From assembly GCA_963707435.1 (NCBI GenBank), contig CAVPPF010000002.1, forward strand, positions 662,841 through 726,840: 64,000 bases of DNA, in the 5' to 3' direction. Shown here in pieces: positions 1 to 8,783 of this stretch; within the stretch, counting starts at the first letter, position 1, and every line of letters starts with the position of its first letter. Made by a program: the position numbers and the translations under genes. This DNA comes from UBA4744 sp963707435 (GTDB taxonomy: Bacteria > Actinomycetota > Acidimicrobiia > Spongiisociales > UBA4744). The notes beneath the pieces were generated by a model. The model did no database searches and was not told the DNA's origin. It saw nothing but the letters and a program-made list of their open reading frames with translations.

Positions 1-2446
1 TGATCGTGTGGGATCTGATCCGCTACGCCCGCGAACACAAGATCCGAACCGGCCCGGGCCGGGGAGCGCGGCAGGCTCGATCATCGCGTATGCGCTTCAG
101 ATCACCGACCTCGACCCGCTCGAATATGGGCTGATCTTCGAACGTTTCCTGAACCCGGGCCGGCGCGAGATGCCCGACATCGACATGGACTTCGACGAGC
201 GGTATCGCGCGGATGTGATCCGCTATGCGAGCGAACGCTACGGGACCGATCACGTGGCCCAGATCGTGACGTTCTCAACGATCAAGGGTCGCCAGGCCAT
301 CCGCGATTCGGCCCGGGTGCTCGGCTACCCGTACGGCCTCGGTGACCGCGTCGCGAAGATGATGCCACCGCCCATTCTGGGGAATGAGGCGAACCTCAAT
401 CAGTGTCTCGTCGATCCCGGTCCCGGTGCCGACCAGGCGATCAGAGACTTCCATTCGAATGCCGCCCCGCTGCGCGAGGCCTATGCGTCTGATCCCGACG
501 TTCAGCGGGTCGTCGATACGGCCCGGGGCCTGGAAGGCCTCCGCCGCCAGGACGGTATTCACGCTGCGGCGGTCGTCATTTCGGCCGAGCCCCTGACGGA
601 CATCGTTCCGATCCAGCGCAAAGGGGAGGACGCTGAGATCGTCACGCAGTACGAAATGCACGGCATCGAAGCGCTGGGCCTCCTCAAGATGGACTTTCTG
701 GGGCTCCGCAATCTCTCCACCATCGAGCGAGCCGTCGAGTTGATCGAGGAGTCACGGGGTGAGGTGGTCGACGTCGATCACATCGCTCTCGACGATCCGG
801 TCACCTTCGAGATGCTCCGGCGGGGCGACACCATCGGCGTGTTCCAACTCGAAGGCTCGGCGATGCGGTCCCTGATCCGCAGTCTGGAACCGGAGAGCTT
901 CGACGACATCATCGCCGTCAACGCCCTCTTCCGTCCCGGCCCGATGGGGCAGAACATGCACTACGAGTACGCCGATCGGAAGAACGGGCGGAAAAAGGTC
1001 GAGTACCCCCATCCGGCCACCGTCCCGTTTCTCGAAGCTACCTACGGGATCATCGTGTATCAGGAGCAGGTCATGCAGGTAGCCCGCGAACTCGCCGGGT
1101 ACTCAATGGCCGAGGCCGACACCCTTCGCAAAGCAATGGGCAAGAAGGTCAGGGCCATCATGGATCAGGAGCGGGAGAAATTCGTGGCGGGGTGTATCGC
1201 CCAGGGCCACGACGCCCGGCTCGGCAAGGAGCTGTGGGATGCCGTTGAGCCGTTCGCCGGATACGGGTTCAACAAGAGTCACTCCGCTGCGTACGGGTAT
1301 GTTGCCTATCAAACCGCATGGCTGAAGGCCAATTATCCGCCTGAATACATGGCGGCGCTCCTCACCTCGACCAAACGCGACAAGGATCGGACGGCGATCT
1401 ACCTCAACGAGTGCCGGACTACGGGAAACAAGGTCCTGGTCCCGGACGTCAATAAATCCGACATGGACTTCACTGTTCGCGATGGGGCCATCACCTTCGG
1501 ATTATCGGCCATCCGGAATGTGGGTGAGGGCGTTGTTGAGAAGATCATCGAAGCCCGGCGTGACGGTGGTCCGTACGCATCCTTCCAGGACTTCGTCAAC
1601 CGGGTCGATCCTTCAGCGCTGAACAAGCGCACCATCGAGTCGCTCATCAAGGCGGGGGCTTTTGACTCACTTGTGCCGGCGCGCCGGGGACTGCTCCTGG
1701 TGTACGAGCAGATCCTCGACGCGACGCTCAGCCGGAGACGCAACGAGGACATGGGTCAGTACAGCCTGTTCGGGTCCGGGAACGGCAGCGCCGGCACCGA
1801 ACACATCGATATCCCCGATCTGACCTGGGACAAGCGAACCCGGCTCGCGTTCGAAAAGGAGATGCTCGGTCTCTATGTCTCGGACCATCCGCTCTTCGGG
1901 GTGGAGCACGCGCTCCGCCAGGCAGTGACGACCGGCATTGCGGCCTTGAGCGACCAGACAGACGGTTCGACGGTGACCATCGGCGGTCTGGTTGGATCCA
2001 TCACGCGGCGATTCACGCGGAAGGGCGATCCGATGCTCTTCTTCCATATCGAGGATCTGGAGGGATCCGTTGAGGTGGTTGCCTTCCCGAAGGTGGTCAT
2101 GGCCACCGGGGCGATGATCCGTGAGGATGCCATCGTCATCATCACCGGCCGTGTGGACAACCGCGGCGATGACGTGAAGATCATTGCCCAGGAGGTTCGC
2201 GAACCTGAGCTCCGCAGCGATAGCGCCGTACGGCTGGAGGTGCCCGCAACGCTCCTCTCTCCGAACCTGGTTGAACGGTTGAAAGAGATTCTGGTCAACC
2301 ATCCGGGCACCGCCCCGGTCTATCTGCATATGACTTCGGAGACGGGCCACAAGGTCTGGAAGCTGTCCAACGAGCATCGGGTCGAACCCCGGTCGGCGTT
2401 GTACGCAGAATTGCGTGAGCTCCTGGGCCAGAAAGCCGTGGTCTGA
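1..2446 (+). CDS. dnaE: DNA polymerase III alpha subunit, 5'-truncated, one frameshift
   Basis: Replicative polymerase catalytic subunit. The gene enters from outside the window, so the N-terminal PHP domain and part of the palm are missing. The catalytic palm motif PDIDMDF is visible at about bases 173-193. Finger and helix-hairpin-helix regions follow, and an OB-fold (begins VTIGGLVGS) lies near bases 1970-2150. Bases 3-62 read IVWDLIRYAREHKIRTGPGR in one frame, and the rest (SAAGSIIAYA onward) continues in another. The conserved GPGRGSAAGS motif is restored if the G run at 61-64 had five bases. I therefore treat this as one gene with a one-base deletion, probably a sequence error. The stop is TGA at 2444-2446, followed by a hairpin. 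Confidence 0.95.
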   Translation, partial: DRVGSDPLRPRTQDPNRPGPGSAAGSIIAYALQITDLDPLEYGLIFERFLNPGRREMPDIDMDFDERYRADVIRYASERYGTDHVAQIVTFSTIKGRQAIRDSARVLGYPYGLGDRVAKMMPPPILGNEANLNQCLVDPGPGADQAIRDFHSNAAPLREAYASDPDVQRVVDTARGLEGLRRQDGIHAAAVVISAEPLTDIVPIQRKGEDAEIVTQYEMHGIEALGLLKMDFLGLRNLSTIERAVELIEESRGEVVDVDHIALDDPVTFEMLRRGDTIGVFQLEGSAMRSLIRSLEPESFDDIIAVNALFRPGPMGQNMHYEYADRKNGRKKVEYPHPATVPFLEATYGIIVYQEQVMQVARELAGYSMAEADTLRKAMGKKVRAIMDQEREKFVAGCIAQGHDARLGKELWDAVEPFAGYGFNKSHSAAYGYVAYQTAWLKANYPPEYMAALLTSTKRDKDRTAIYLNECRTTGNKVLVPDVNKSDMDFTVRDGAITFGLSAIRNVGEGVVEKIIEARRDGGPYASFQDFVNRVDPSALNKRTIESLIKAGAFDSLVPARRGLLLVYEQILDATLSRRRNEDMGQYSLFGSGNGSAGTEHIDIPDLTWDKRTRLAFEKEMLGLYVSDHPLFGVEHALRQAVTTGIAALSDQTDGSTVTIGGLVGSITRRFTRKGDPMLFFHIEDLEGSVEVVAFPKVVMATGAMIREDAIVIITGRVDNRGDDVKIIAQEVREPELRSDSAVRLEVPATLLSPNLVERLKEILVNHPGTAPVYLHMTSETGHKVWKLSNEHRVEPRSALYAELRELLGQKAVV

Positions 2447-2450
2447 GCAG

Positions 2451-2488
2451 CCTCCTCCTTCGCGAACGAAGTGAGCGAAGAGGGGAGG
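2451..2488. terminator. Hairpin between convergent dnaE and ArsA-like gene
   Basis: An imperfect inverted repeat has its left arm at 2451-2463 and its right arm at 2475-2488, starting five bases after the dnaE stop. The downstream gene ends on the other strand at 2543, so it could terminate both transcripts. No clear T tract follows. Confidence 0.4.
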
Positions 2489-2542
2489 CGCCGGGCGGAG
2501 CGAGGGGGAGGGGACACCGCTCCTACACGAAGGCCTTGTGGC

Positions 2543-3580
2543 CTACTGCGGAGTAATGCCGAGCCGATCCAGGGGCAGGCCTTCGGAGTCGGTGATCAGG
2601 GCGGCGAGGTCGTCCAGGCTGGTCGGAGTCTTGGGGCGCCAGGGAACGGTGGCGACCTCGGTCTTCCAGAGCGCGGCGAATTCCTTGCGCACCTCGGTCT
2701 GGCGGTGGGCTTCGGCTCCCCACCGGGCCAGGTTCTCAACCAGGACACCGTCGGTGGGGGGCTTCGGGCTGTACCACCCGGCGGGCAGCACACGGTTGAA
2801 AACCACCGAGTCCGGGTCCGGGACCTTGTCCGGCAGCTCCCGGTAGAAGCGGGCGGCCTCCAGGAGCGGGGCAGGATCGGCGGTCGTCACCACCACCGTC
2901 CGGGCATCGCGGAAATGCTGCTCCATCTGGACTGCACGCCGGGCGAGGCCGTCGTACATGGTGCGCATGTCCATCAAGAAATCCGCAACCCGCTCGAGCA
3001 GATCGGATCCGAGGGCCGCACCGGCGATGCGGAGCGCGGGCCGGGCAGTGAGGCTGAAGATCGCTCGCCGTCCCGGAAGGGCCCCGCCGGTGAGCCAGCG
3101 AAGCAGCCGGCCGCCGACCAGATCGCGCATCTCTGCCGGAGCGGAGAAGAACTCGATGCCACCGGCCGCCGGGGGTGTGTCGATCACAACCAGATCCCAC
3201 GCCCGCGTCTCGACGTAGTTCGCCATCTCCTCGGCGGAGGCATACGACTGACTGGCCGGGAAGTGCTGGGTGGCAGCTTCGAAGAACGGGTTGTCGACCA
3301 ACCGGTCTGCCACATCGGCAGGGGCGTGGCGATGGGCGATGGCTTTCCACGAAGCCGGGGCGTCGAGCATGGCGGCCCACAGATTGGGTTCATCTTTGTG
3401 GGGGGTTGGTTCGGAGCCGAGGTTCTTGAGGCCCAGGGCTGTAGCCAGTCGCTTGGCCGGGTCGATGGTCACCACCAGCGTTCGGACCCCGGAGCGAGCG
3501 GCGGTGACGGCCAGTGCTGCCGAGAGTGTGGTCTTGCCAACGCCGCCGCCGCCGGTCACGAGGATCACCTTGGATGTCAT
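2543..3580 (-). CDS. ArsA/Get3-like ATPase, second gene of a pair
   Basis: P-loop ATPase of the anion-transporting/ArsA-Get3 family, 345 aa. The N-terminal P-loop reads TGGGGVGKTT (residues 9-18). It keeps the usual P-loop lysine (K16) but has Gly where deviant Walker A proteins carry the signature lysine. IDPAKR follows the P-loop, and VIDTPPAAGG matches the switch/Walker B region. The start overlaps the stop of the upstream paralogue by 4 bases, so the two are translationally coupled. The arrangement resembles the mycobacterial Rv3679-Rv3680 pair. Substrate is unknown. A role in membrane-protein or envelope homeostasis is inference. Confidence 0.85.
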   Translation of the reverse strand: MTSKVILVTGGGGVGKTTLSAALAVTAARSGVRTLVVTIDPAKRLATALGLKNLGSEPTPHKDEPNLWAAMLDAPASWKAIAHRHAPADVADRLVDNPFFEAATQHFPASQSYASAEEMANYVETRAWDLVVIDTPPAAGGIEFFSAPAEMRDLVGGRLLRWLTGGALPGRRAIFSLTARPALRIAGAALGSDLLERVADFLMDMRTMYDGLARRAVQMEQHFRDARTVVVTTADPAPLLEAARFYRELPDKVPDPDSVVFNRVLPAGWYSPKPPTDGVLVENLARWGAEAHRQTEVRKEFAALWKTEVATVPWRPKTPTSLDDLAALITDSEGLPLDRLGITPQ

Positions 3581-4434
3581 GCTTCACCCCAGATGTCGGC
3601 CAGCCGGGCGGCTACTTCCGGGGGCGTGTGCAGCCCGAACAGGAAGGGGAGCTGAATATCCGGGGGCAAATCGGCCAGCCATTTCTGCTGCTCCTCGCGG
3701 AGCGTCTGGTGCATGACGGCAGCTTCCCGGAGGGGACCGGGACCGGCCCCGTTGATCTGTTTGGTGGTCGCTTCGAGCGCCGGGAGAATACGATTCGCCG
3801 CAACCAGGGGAGACCCGGTCACGTGGTGCTCCTCGAGCCAGGTCAGAGCTTCTCTCGTTTCGGTGATCGGGAGTTCTTCGGCCAGCGTGACGAGCAGCAT
3901 CGCACTCACGGACGGGTCGGCCAGCAGCTCGATCATCCAGTCCGCTTGCTGGCGGACCTTGCCGACCGGAACCAGTTCGGTCACCGTCTGCGGTGCTCGG
4001 AGGTGGGATCCGATCTGCCCGAGGGGAGGACCGTCGGCGATGACCAGGTCCCAGGCGTCTCTCCTAACCTCCCAGAGCACCTTGCCCATGGTGACGACTT
4101 CGCGAATTCCCGGCGCGGTCGAGGCCAGAGCATCGAACGCTCGAGCTATCGGCCCCATGCGGGTGACCTTCGGCACGCCCAGCTGGACCTTCAGGTACTC
4201 ATTGAGAGCGGCCGGGCGGTGAATCGCCAGCGCGTGGAGGCCGGGACGGATCTCGCGGGCTTCATAGTCGAGTCGTTCTCTACCCAGGTGCAGCGCCAGT
4301 CCGGTCTGGTCCGTCATGGCCACGGCCAGGACTCGTTTGCCGAGGTGCACGGCCCGGAGCGCCAACGCCGCGGTCACGGCCGAGCGGCCCACTCCACCCT
4401 TCCCGGTGACGATGATCAGCCGACGTTCAAGCAT
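3577..4434 (-). CDS. ArsA/Get3-like ATPase, first gene of a pair
   Basis: ATPase-like protein of 285 aa, starting at ATG 4434 just before the P-loop. Longer upstream readings to 4521 are not supported. The P-loop reads GKGGVGRSAV (residues 11-20): the signature lysine K12 is present but the canonical P-loop lysine is Arg (R17). The next gene shows the reverse loss. VIADGPPLGQ corresponds to the DTPP switch region of the paralogue. The two genes overlap by four bases and probably act together. Whether this subunit hydrolyses ATP is doubtful from the sequence alone. Confidence 0.8.
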   Translation of the reverse strand: MLERRLIIVTGKGGVGRSAVTAALALRAVHLGKRVLAVAMTDQTGLALHLGRERLDYEAREIRPGLHALAIHRPAALNEYLKVQLGVPKVTRMGPIARAFDALASTAPGIREVVTMGKVLWEVRRDAWDLVIADGPPLGQIGSHLRAPQTVTELVPVGKVRQQADWMIELLADPSVSAMLLVTLAEELPITETREALTWLEEHHVTGSPLVAANRILPALEATTKQINGAGPGPLREAAVMHQTLREEQQKWLADLPPDIQLPFLFGLHTPPEVAARLADIWGEA

Positions 4435-4538
4435 CGGTCCGGAGGTTAGTGCAACAGGCGATCGGGCTTGAGCGGACTCCCGCAAGGCTGCGGCCGGTTG
4501 CGATAGCCTCAACTGGTGCAACGTACCTGGAGGTGACC

Positions 4539-4751
4539 ATGGCGGAGTTCGACGTAGATGCCTTTGTCCGGCGGTTCCGGGAGCGGGCCGAGGCGGTCAA
4601 AGATAGGGGCGTACCGCCGGTGGCAGGCGAGGAGCGCCGGCGCTTCATCGAACAAGCGGAGAGGGACTACCTCGACTACTCGCTGGTTGGTTCCTCGAAG
4701 TGGGAAGTCAACGACGACTGCCTGGTGCTCAGGATCCCCCTGAAGAAGTGA
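4539..4751 (+). CDS. Small conserved hypothetical protein
   Basis: A 70-aa protein starting MAEFDVDAFVRRFRER. The ATG at 4539 follows a good ribosome-binding site (ctggaggtgacc). It is charged, with a helical first half and a short C-terminal beta-like stretch (CLVLRIPLKK). There is no signal peptide or membrane segment. It is transcribed away from the ATPase pair, with about 100 bases between the two starts. I do not recognise a family with a known function. Confidence 0.7.
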   Translation: MAEFDVDAFVRRFRERAEAVKDRGVPPVAGEERRRFIEQAERDYLDYSLVGSSKWEVNDDCLVLRIPLKK

Positions 4752-4815
4752 GTACTCAGTATTCAGTACTCAGTACCCGGTACGTAGGTACCAGGAAATG
4801 GGTACTGGGTACTAG
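4752..4815. terminator. Long hairpin tract between convergent genes
   Basis: The 64 bases between two convergent genes consist almost entirely of variants of the words agtactcagt and gggtact. Bases 4772-4783 pair with 4802-4813 over 12 bp (one G-U wobble). Flanking gtactcagta/gctactgagtgc sequences can extend the stem. The position between two stop codons fits a bidirectional terminator. Confidence 0.55.
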
Positions 4816-6435
4816 CTACTGAGTGCTTCTTCTCATTTCGGCTTTGCGTTCTGATTCGAGCCGTTCCAGGTCCGTGTCGCTGTAGTCGACGAACTGCATC
4901 GCGTCGGCGATCCGGTGGTGGCCGGCCACCTCGCGAATCTGGCGGTGCATCTCCTGGCACACGGTGCGGTATCCGCGGTGTCCCGACGGCTGGGTGCGGA
5001 GTTCGATGAGATGGAAGGCTTCCCGGGCGTTCATCTGCATGACGAACCTGACGTTGAAGGCGAAGGGCACCACGTACTGGGCTACGTCGATGCCGAATTC
5101 CGGGCGGACCTTCTCATAGAAGCCGGCCGCTCGTTCCATGGCCGATTGCCAGATACCGGTGAGCGAAGGCTCGACCTCGGCGAGTTCGACCGGGGTGTCG
5201 TACCCGAGGCGAGCCGAAAGCGGCTGCCATTCGAGGGTCAGCAGCCGGTGCCGCTGAAGGTCCCGGAAGGCCCCGTAGTCGCACAGGATGTCAAACCGGT
5301 ATGAGATTCGTTCCATCCCGCGTCCGGGCTTGTGCCGGCGATTGCCGCGTTCGCCGACGTAGGCCGAGATGATCCGTGCCTTCTCGTCGCTCGGCATGCG
5401 TTCGGCGATACGGGCCAGCTGGTCGTCGGGCAGGTCGCTGACGGCGTAGAGGGCAGCTGCGACGAGTCTCGTCTCGGCATCCGGGTCGAAGTCCGTGAGG
5501 GTTACCGTCGTCCGATCCTCCGGCTCTTCCGGCAGGCGGGCGGCGATCCCGCGCATGTCCTCCAGTATCTCCGCTTGGTAGTTCGAAGCGAGTACGCCCC
5601 GGTCGGGCAGGTCGACGCGTCGCAGAAACGCGGGGATGATCTTGCGCAGCTCCTCCAGCATCATCACCCCGTACGCACGGACCTCCTCGAGGGGATGGGC
5701 CTGCATGCGCAGGAGCGACATCTCGTAGGCTTGGCCGGTCCCGTAGATCCCGACGTTGGACAGCGTTGCGGCCGGCAACAACCCGCGGGCCGTATCGCAG
5801 GCCTTCGCCCGGATCGTCGATTTCCAGACGAATTGAGAGTCGCCGTCCTGTTTCGGAAATCGCTCCTCAAAGAACTCCGTCATCGTGCCAACCACGCGTG
5901 AGTACGTTTCGAACAACCAGTCCATGTACGTGGTGTACTCGGCCGCGAGGGGCGACGCGGCTATCTCTGGAGGTACCCGGTAGCGGTACCGCTCACCCAG
6001 CTTGGTGTCGTAGTAGATGTAGCGGGTGCTTTGTTCCAGGTAGGAAGCGAGGCGCCCCCACTCGAGGACCTTGGTGAGCACGTTCGACGCTTGCTCGACG
6101 GCCAGGTGCACACCGCCGAGCTGGGCAACGGAGTCGTCGCCGTACTCGAAGAACACCCGGTCGTACAACTGTTCGGCGCGCCTCATGTTGATGAGTGGGT
6201 CGTCGCCTGCCAGCTGCGCGGCAATCGTCTCGATCCCGGTCTCGGGGTTGGCCATGAACTCGTCGAGAAACAGCCGTCGCACCGACTTCGAACTGCGGCT
6301 GTACCGGGCGAACAGGGCGCCTTTGACAACCTCGGGAAGGTTGATGAGTCCGAAGACGGGACGGTCGGTGTTGGTGAAGAATCGAGCCAGGATGGCGGTC
6401 TCGGCGTCGGTGAACGGCTCTTGAAAATGCTCCAC
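4816..6435 (-). CDS. Two-domain ThyX-like flavin-dependent thymidylate synthase family protein
   Basis: A long protein, about 539 aa from GTG 6435, against roughly 220-250 aa for ordinary ThyX. An ATG at 6513 is also in frame, but it overlaps the divergent gene at 6488 and adds residues that look non-coding. Two ThyX-like halves are visible. The N-terminal half contains RLASYLEQSTRY, which keeps the S-x4-S-x-R part of the ThyX motif but not RHR. The C-terminal half contains QRHRLLTLEWQPLSARLGYD, which keeps RHR with altered spacing. ThyX makes dTMP from dUMP using FAD and methylene-folate. Whether this duplicated form is catalytic cannot be told from sequence. Confidence 0.8.
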   Translation of the reverse strand: MEHFQEPFTDAETAILARFFTNTDRPVFGLINLPEVVKGALFARYSRSSKSVRRLFLDEFMANPETGIETIAAQLAGDDPLINMRRAEQLYDRVFFEYGDDSVAQLGGVHLAVEQASNVLTKVLEWGRLASYLEQSTRYIYYDTKLGERYRYRVPPEIAASPLAAEYTTYMDWLFETYSRVVGTMTEFFEERFPKQDGDSQFVWKSTIRAKACDTARGLLPAATLSNVGIYGTGQAYEMSLLRMQAHPLEEVRAYGVMMLEELRKIIPAFLRRVDLPDRGVLASNYQAEILEDMRGIAARLPEEPEDRTTVTLTDFDPDAETRLVAAALYAVSDLPDDQLARIAERMPSDEKARIISAYVGERGNRRHKPGRGMERISYRFDILCDYGAFRDLQRHRLLTLEWQPLSARLGYDTPVELAEVEPSLTGIWQSAMERAAGFYEKVRPEFGIDVAQYVVPFAFNVRFVMQMNAREAFHLIELRTQPSGHRGYRTVCQEMHRQIREVAGHHRIADAMQFVDYSDTDLERLESERKAEMRRSTQ

Positions 6436-6473
6436 GGCCGGGTGATTGTACAAGCAGCGGAACCCGGAGGCGG

Positions 6474-6479
6474 TACGCT
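6474..6479 (+). promoter_or_regulatory. Candidate -10 element of a leaderless promoter
   Basis: TACGCT lies eight bases before the ATG at 6488 and no ribosome-binding site intervenes. This matches the TA-N3-T spacing seen before uvrB, trpC, nth and coaE in this window. Confidence 0.35.
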
Positions 6480-6487
6480 CCCGTTTG

Positions 6488-6790
6488 ATGAGTGTGATCT
6501 GGCTTCGAATCATCGTCGGCGTCTTGTTGGTCGCAGTGATCCTCGTGTCCGTGGTGCCGCTGCTCGTCCTCCTCGACCTCGCCCAGGGCGGGGGCGGTTA
6601 CGGGATGTGCCCGGACGGGCTGCAGGGCTGCGAAGTGCCCTATACCGGCTGGCTCGAACTGGCTGCCGGACTCGTCCTCGTGATCTTCGGGCTGATTGCG
6701 TTGTTGCGGCTGACCATGAAGGTGGTGCGCCGTGAGGAACGACGCCGGCAGGCCGTGGAGCAGTCCGGCAGCATCAATGGGCCGGTGTGA
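6488..6790 (+). CDS. Small two-TM membrane protein
   Basis: A 100-aa protein starting MSVIWLRIIVGVLLVAVILV. The first hydrophobic segment is at about residues 5-27. A Gly-rich loop carries two cysteines (GYGMCPDGLQGCEVPYTG). A second segment (LAAGLVLVIFGLIALLRL) follows, with a basic C-terminal tail. ATG 6488 is preferred over the upstream 6446 start because hydrophobicity begins there and a TACGCT element precedes it. The 3' end overlaps the convergent EamA gene by 17 bases. No function recognised. Confidence 0.65.
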   Translation: MSVIWLRIIVGVLLVAVILVSVVPLLVLLDLAQGGGGYGMCPDGLQGCEVPYTGWLELAAGLVLVIFGLIALLRLTMKVVRREERRRQAVEQSGSINGPV

Positions 6791-7655
6791 CCGCCTCCGC
6801 AGCAGGCAGCGCATCCCGATCGTCGGTGTTGGCCAGCACCAGGTAGATGCCGGTCAAGATCAGCGCCGCCCCGACCCAACCCCGGGTGTCGAGCTGCTCG
6901 GACAGGATCCACGCGGCAAAACCGGCGGCAAAGGCCGGTTCGAGGGCGAGGATGATGGCCGTGCGGGATGGTCCGATCACCGTTTGTGACCAGACCTGCA
7001 GCAGGAATGCCCCGCCGCTCACCACCAGACCGGTGATCAACAGGGCGGACGCCACTTCTCCGTCCGGCAGGGGGAATCCTTCGATGAGGGCGGAGCCGCC
7101 CAGCGCCAGCAGGGCGGTCACGAGGAGCTGGATGGCGGTGAACGGGATGACGGGATGGCGAACCGCCACCCGGGCCAACACCACGATGTGGCCGGCAAAG
7201 GCGATCGCGCAGCCGACGGTCAAGAGATCGCCTGCAGCGAGGGTCACTCCATCTTTGACGGTCAGCAACCCCAATCCGACGAAGGCAACCACCGTGCCGG
7301 CGATGGTGCCGGCACCGACCCCGTGTCGGGCGACCGCCGCTGCCAGCAACGGCGTGAACACCACATACAACCCGGTGATCAACCCCGAATTGGATGCACT
7401 CGTCTCGGCGAGTCCGGCAGTTTGGAGGGCGAAACCGGCAAACAGCAGAACGCCCGTCGCCAGACCATCCCGCCAGATCGACCGTCCCCGGGGGACACCC
7501 AGCATCAAGAGCGCTACCGCGCCGATCAGGAAGCGCCAGCCGACGAAGGCCAGTGGAGGGAGCACCGCCACTGCCTCCTTGACGACAACGAAGGTGGCTC
7601 CAAAGAGCAGCGCAGCAAGTGCCAGGGCGATGTAAGCAACCGATGGGCGGCGCAT
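6774..7655 (-). CDS. EamA/DMT-family permease
   Basis: An inner-membrane transporter of 293 aa with about ten hydrophobic segments arranged as two EamA repeats. It starts MRRPSVAYIALALAALLFG at ATG 7655; the longer reading to 7817 is unlikely because it is not hydrophobic and runs into the next gene. Family members export small metabolites. The substrate here is unknown. It lies eight bases downstream of the thioesterase gene on the same strand and may be co-transcribed with it. Confidence 0.85.
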   Translation of the reverse strand: MRRPSVAYIALALAALLFGATFVVVKEAVAVLPPLAFVGWRFLIGAVALLMLGVPRGRSIWRDGLATGVLLFAGFALQTAGLAETSASNSGLITGLYVVFTPLLAAAVARHGVGAGTIAGTVVAFVGLGLLTVKDGVTLAAGDLLTVGCAIAFAGHIVVLARVAVRHPVIPFTAIQLLVTALLALGGSALIEGFPLPDGEVASALLITGLVVSGGAFLLQVWSQTVIGPSRTAIILALEPAFAAGFAAWILSEQLDTRGWVGAALILTGIYLVLANTDDRDALPAAEAVTPAH

Positions 7656-7662
7656 GGGACGG

Positions 7663-8133
7663 CTACCTCGCAGAGATGTGCTCGGCGAGCAGATCTCCGA
7701 CTTCGACCGTCGCAACGTAGAGGCCCCGGCCGGTGACCGAAGGCTGGTCGTCCGTGAGCAATTCGCCGGAGACCCGGATGCGGCGGCCGGATACGTCATC
7801 CACTCTGCCCCGAACACAGAGGGGCCGGTCGCTGGTGAGCGGCGACCGGTAGCGCAGGTCCAGTCGGGCGGTCACCGACATCAGCCCGAGGTTGAGAATG
7901 CCCGCCCAGGCGAGAATCTCGTCGAGGGCGGTGGCCGCCACCCCACCGTGCAGCGACCCGACAAAGCCCCGGTAGTCGGAGCGGGGCGTGAACCACGCTT
8001 CAACCGTGCCGTCCGTCAGGGAGAACTGGTCGAGGTGCAGTCCGATCGGATTCTTGCGCCCGCAGGCGAAGCAGCCGTCGTCGTAGTGTTTCCGCACCCG
8101 ATCGACGAGATCGGCGATGTTCTCACTCGGCAA
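7663..8133 (-). CDS. PaaI-family hotdog thioesterase
   Basis: A 156-aa hotdog-fold protein. CFACGRKNPIGLHL near the N-terminus and GGVAATALDEILAW (the hot-dog helix, with the Asp/Glu expected of acyl-CoA thioesterases) identify the PaaI/YiiD-type family. It probably hydrolyses an acyl-CoA. Its start lies within the 3' end of xpt (11-base overlap), so the three minus-strand genes xpt, thioesterase and permease probably form one operon. Confidence 0.8.
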   Translation of the reverse strand: MPSENIADLVDRVRKHYDDGCFACGRKNPIGLHLDQFSLTDGTVEAWFTPRSDYRGFVGSLHGGVAATALDEILAWAGILNLGLMSVTARLDLRYRSPLTSDRPLCVRGRVDDVSGRRIRVSGELLTDDQPSVTGRGLYVATVEVGDLLAEHISAR

Positions 8134-8695
8134 GCCGGACCTCGCCGTTTGCCAGCGACTCGACCTGAACCAACGACCGGACCGGCCAACCGTGCGCTTC
8201 GAGGCGGGATCGGCCCTCCGTGAAGGTCTTCTCGATAACGAAGGCCATCATCAGCACCGTGCACCCGGCTTCCTCGGTGATCTCACCGAGAGCCTCGGCG
8301 GTTCTCCCGCCGGCCAGGAAGTCATCGACCACGGCTACCCGGAGCCCGGCCTCGAGCACGTGACGGGCGACCTCCACCCGGTATTCGGTTCCTTTGGTTG
8401 GTGATGCGACTTCGCGGGAGAACGTGTAGCGGCCGCCGGGCCCGAGATACTTCTTGGCATACACGATCGGGAGATCCATTTCGATCCCGGCGGCCAGCGC
8501 AGGCGGAATGCCGCTCGCTTCCGCAGTGAGGAGCAAGTCCACCTCCAGGGGACCGAGCAGCGCCGCCAGGTGGCGGCCGACACCGGCCATCAGGGCAGGC
8601 TCAACCCGGTGATTGAGAAACCGGTCGACCTTCAGGATGGGGCCGTCCACGGTCGCGAACGATTCGATGGCAGTTCGGAGATCCACGGGGTGCAT
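8123..8695 (-). CDS. xpt: Xanthine phosphoribosyltransferase
   Basis: Purine-salvage enzyme converting xanthine and PRPP to XMP, 190 aa. KVDRFLNHRVEP near the N-terminus and the PRPP-binding loop VVDDFLAGGRTAEAL are characteristic of Xpt. The start is taken as ATG 8695 (MHPVDLRT). A TACGAT -10-like element overlaps this ATG, and GTG 8686 lies seven bases after it, so a leaderless start at 8686 is also possible. No purine riboswitch was seen upstream. The divergent nth gene starts at 8784. Confidence 0.85.
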   Translation of the reverse strand: MHPVDLRTAIESFATVDGPILKVDRFLNHRVEPALMAGVGRHLAALLGPLEVDLLLTAEASGIPPALAAGIEMDLPIVYAKKYLGPGGRYTFSREVASPTKGTEYRVEVARHVLEAGLRVAVVDDFLAGGRTAEALGEITEEAGCTVLMMAFVIEKTFTEGRSRLEAHGWPVRSLVQVESLANGEVRLAE

Positions 8696-8769
8696 CGTAC
8701 CGTGCCGCGGCGTCCGGTCCACTTCCGGTTCTGGTGCCGGCCCGGATGAGCCGGTCGAGGCAGGGCCGC

Positions 8770-8775
8770 TACCAT
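8770..8775 (+). promoter_or_regulatory. Candidate leaderless -10 element of nth
   Basis: TACCAT ends eight bases before the GTG start of nth and no Shine-Dalgarno sequence is present. Confidence 0.3.
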
Positions 8776-8783
8776 CGCTCGCC

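Noticed and set aside
2471..3655. 394-codon open frame on the plus strand opposite the ArsA-like gene
   Set aside because: It is antisense to a gene with clear ATPase motifs. Its product is Gly/Arg-rich and without family features. Long antisense frames are common in GC-rich DNA.
6436..6513. Longer N-terminus for the ThyX-like protein
   Set aside because: The added residues overlap the divergent gene at 6488 and do not resemble the family start.
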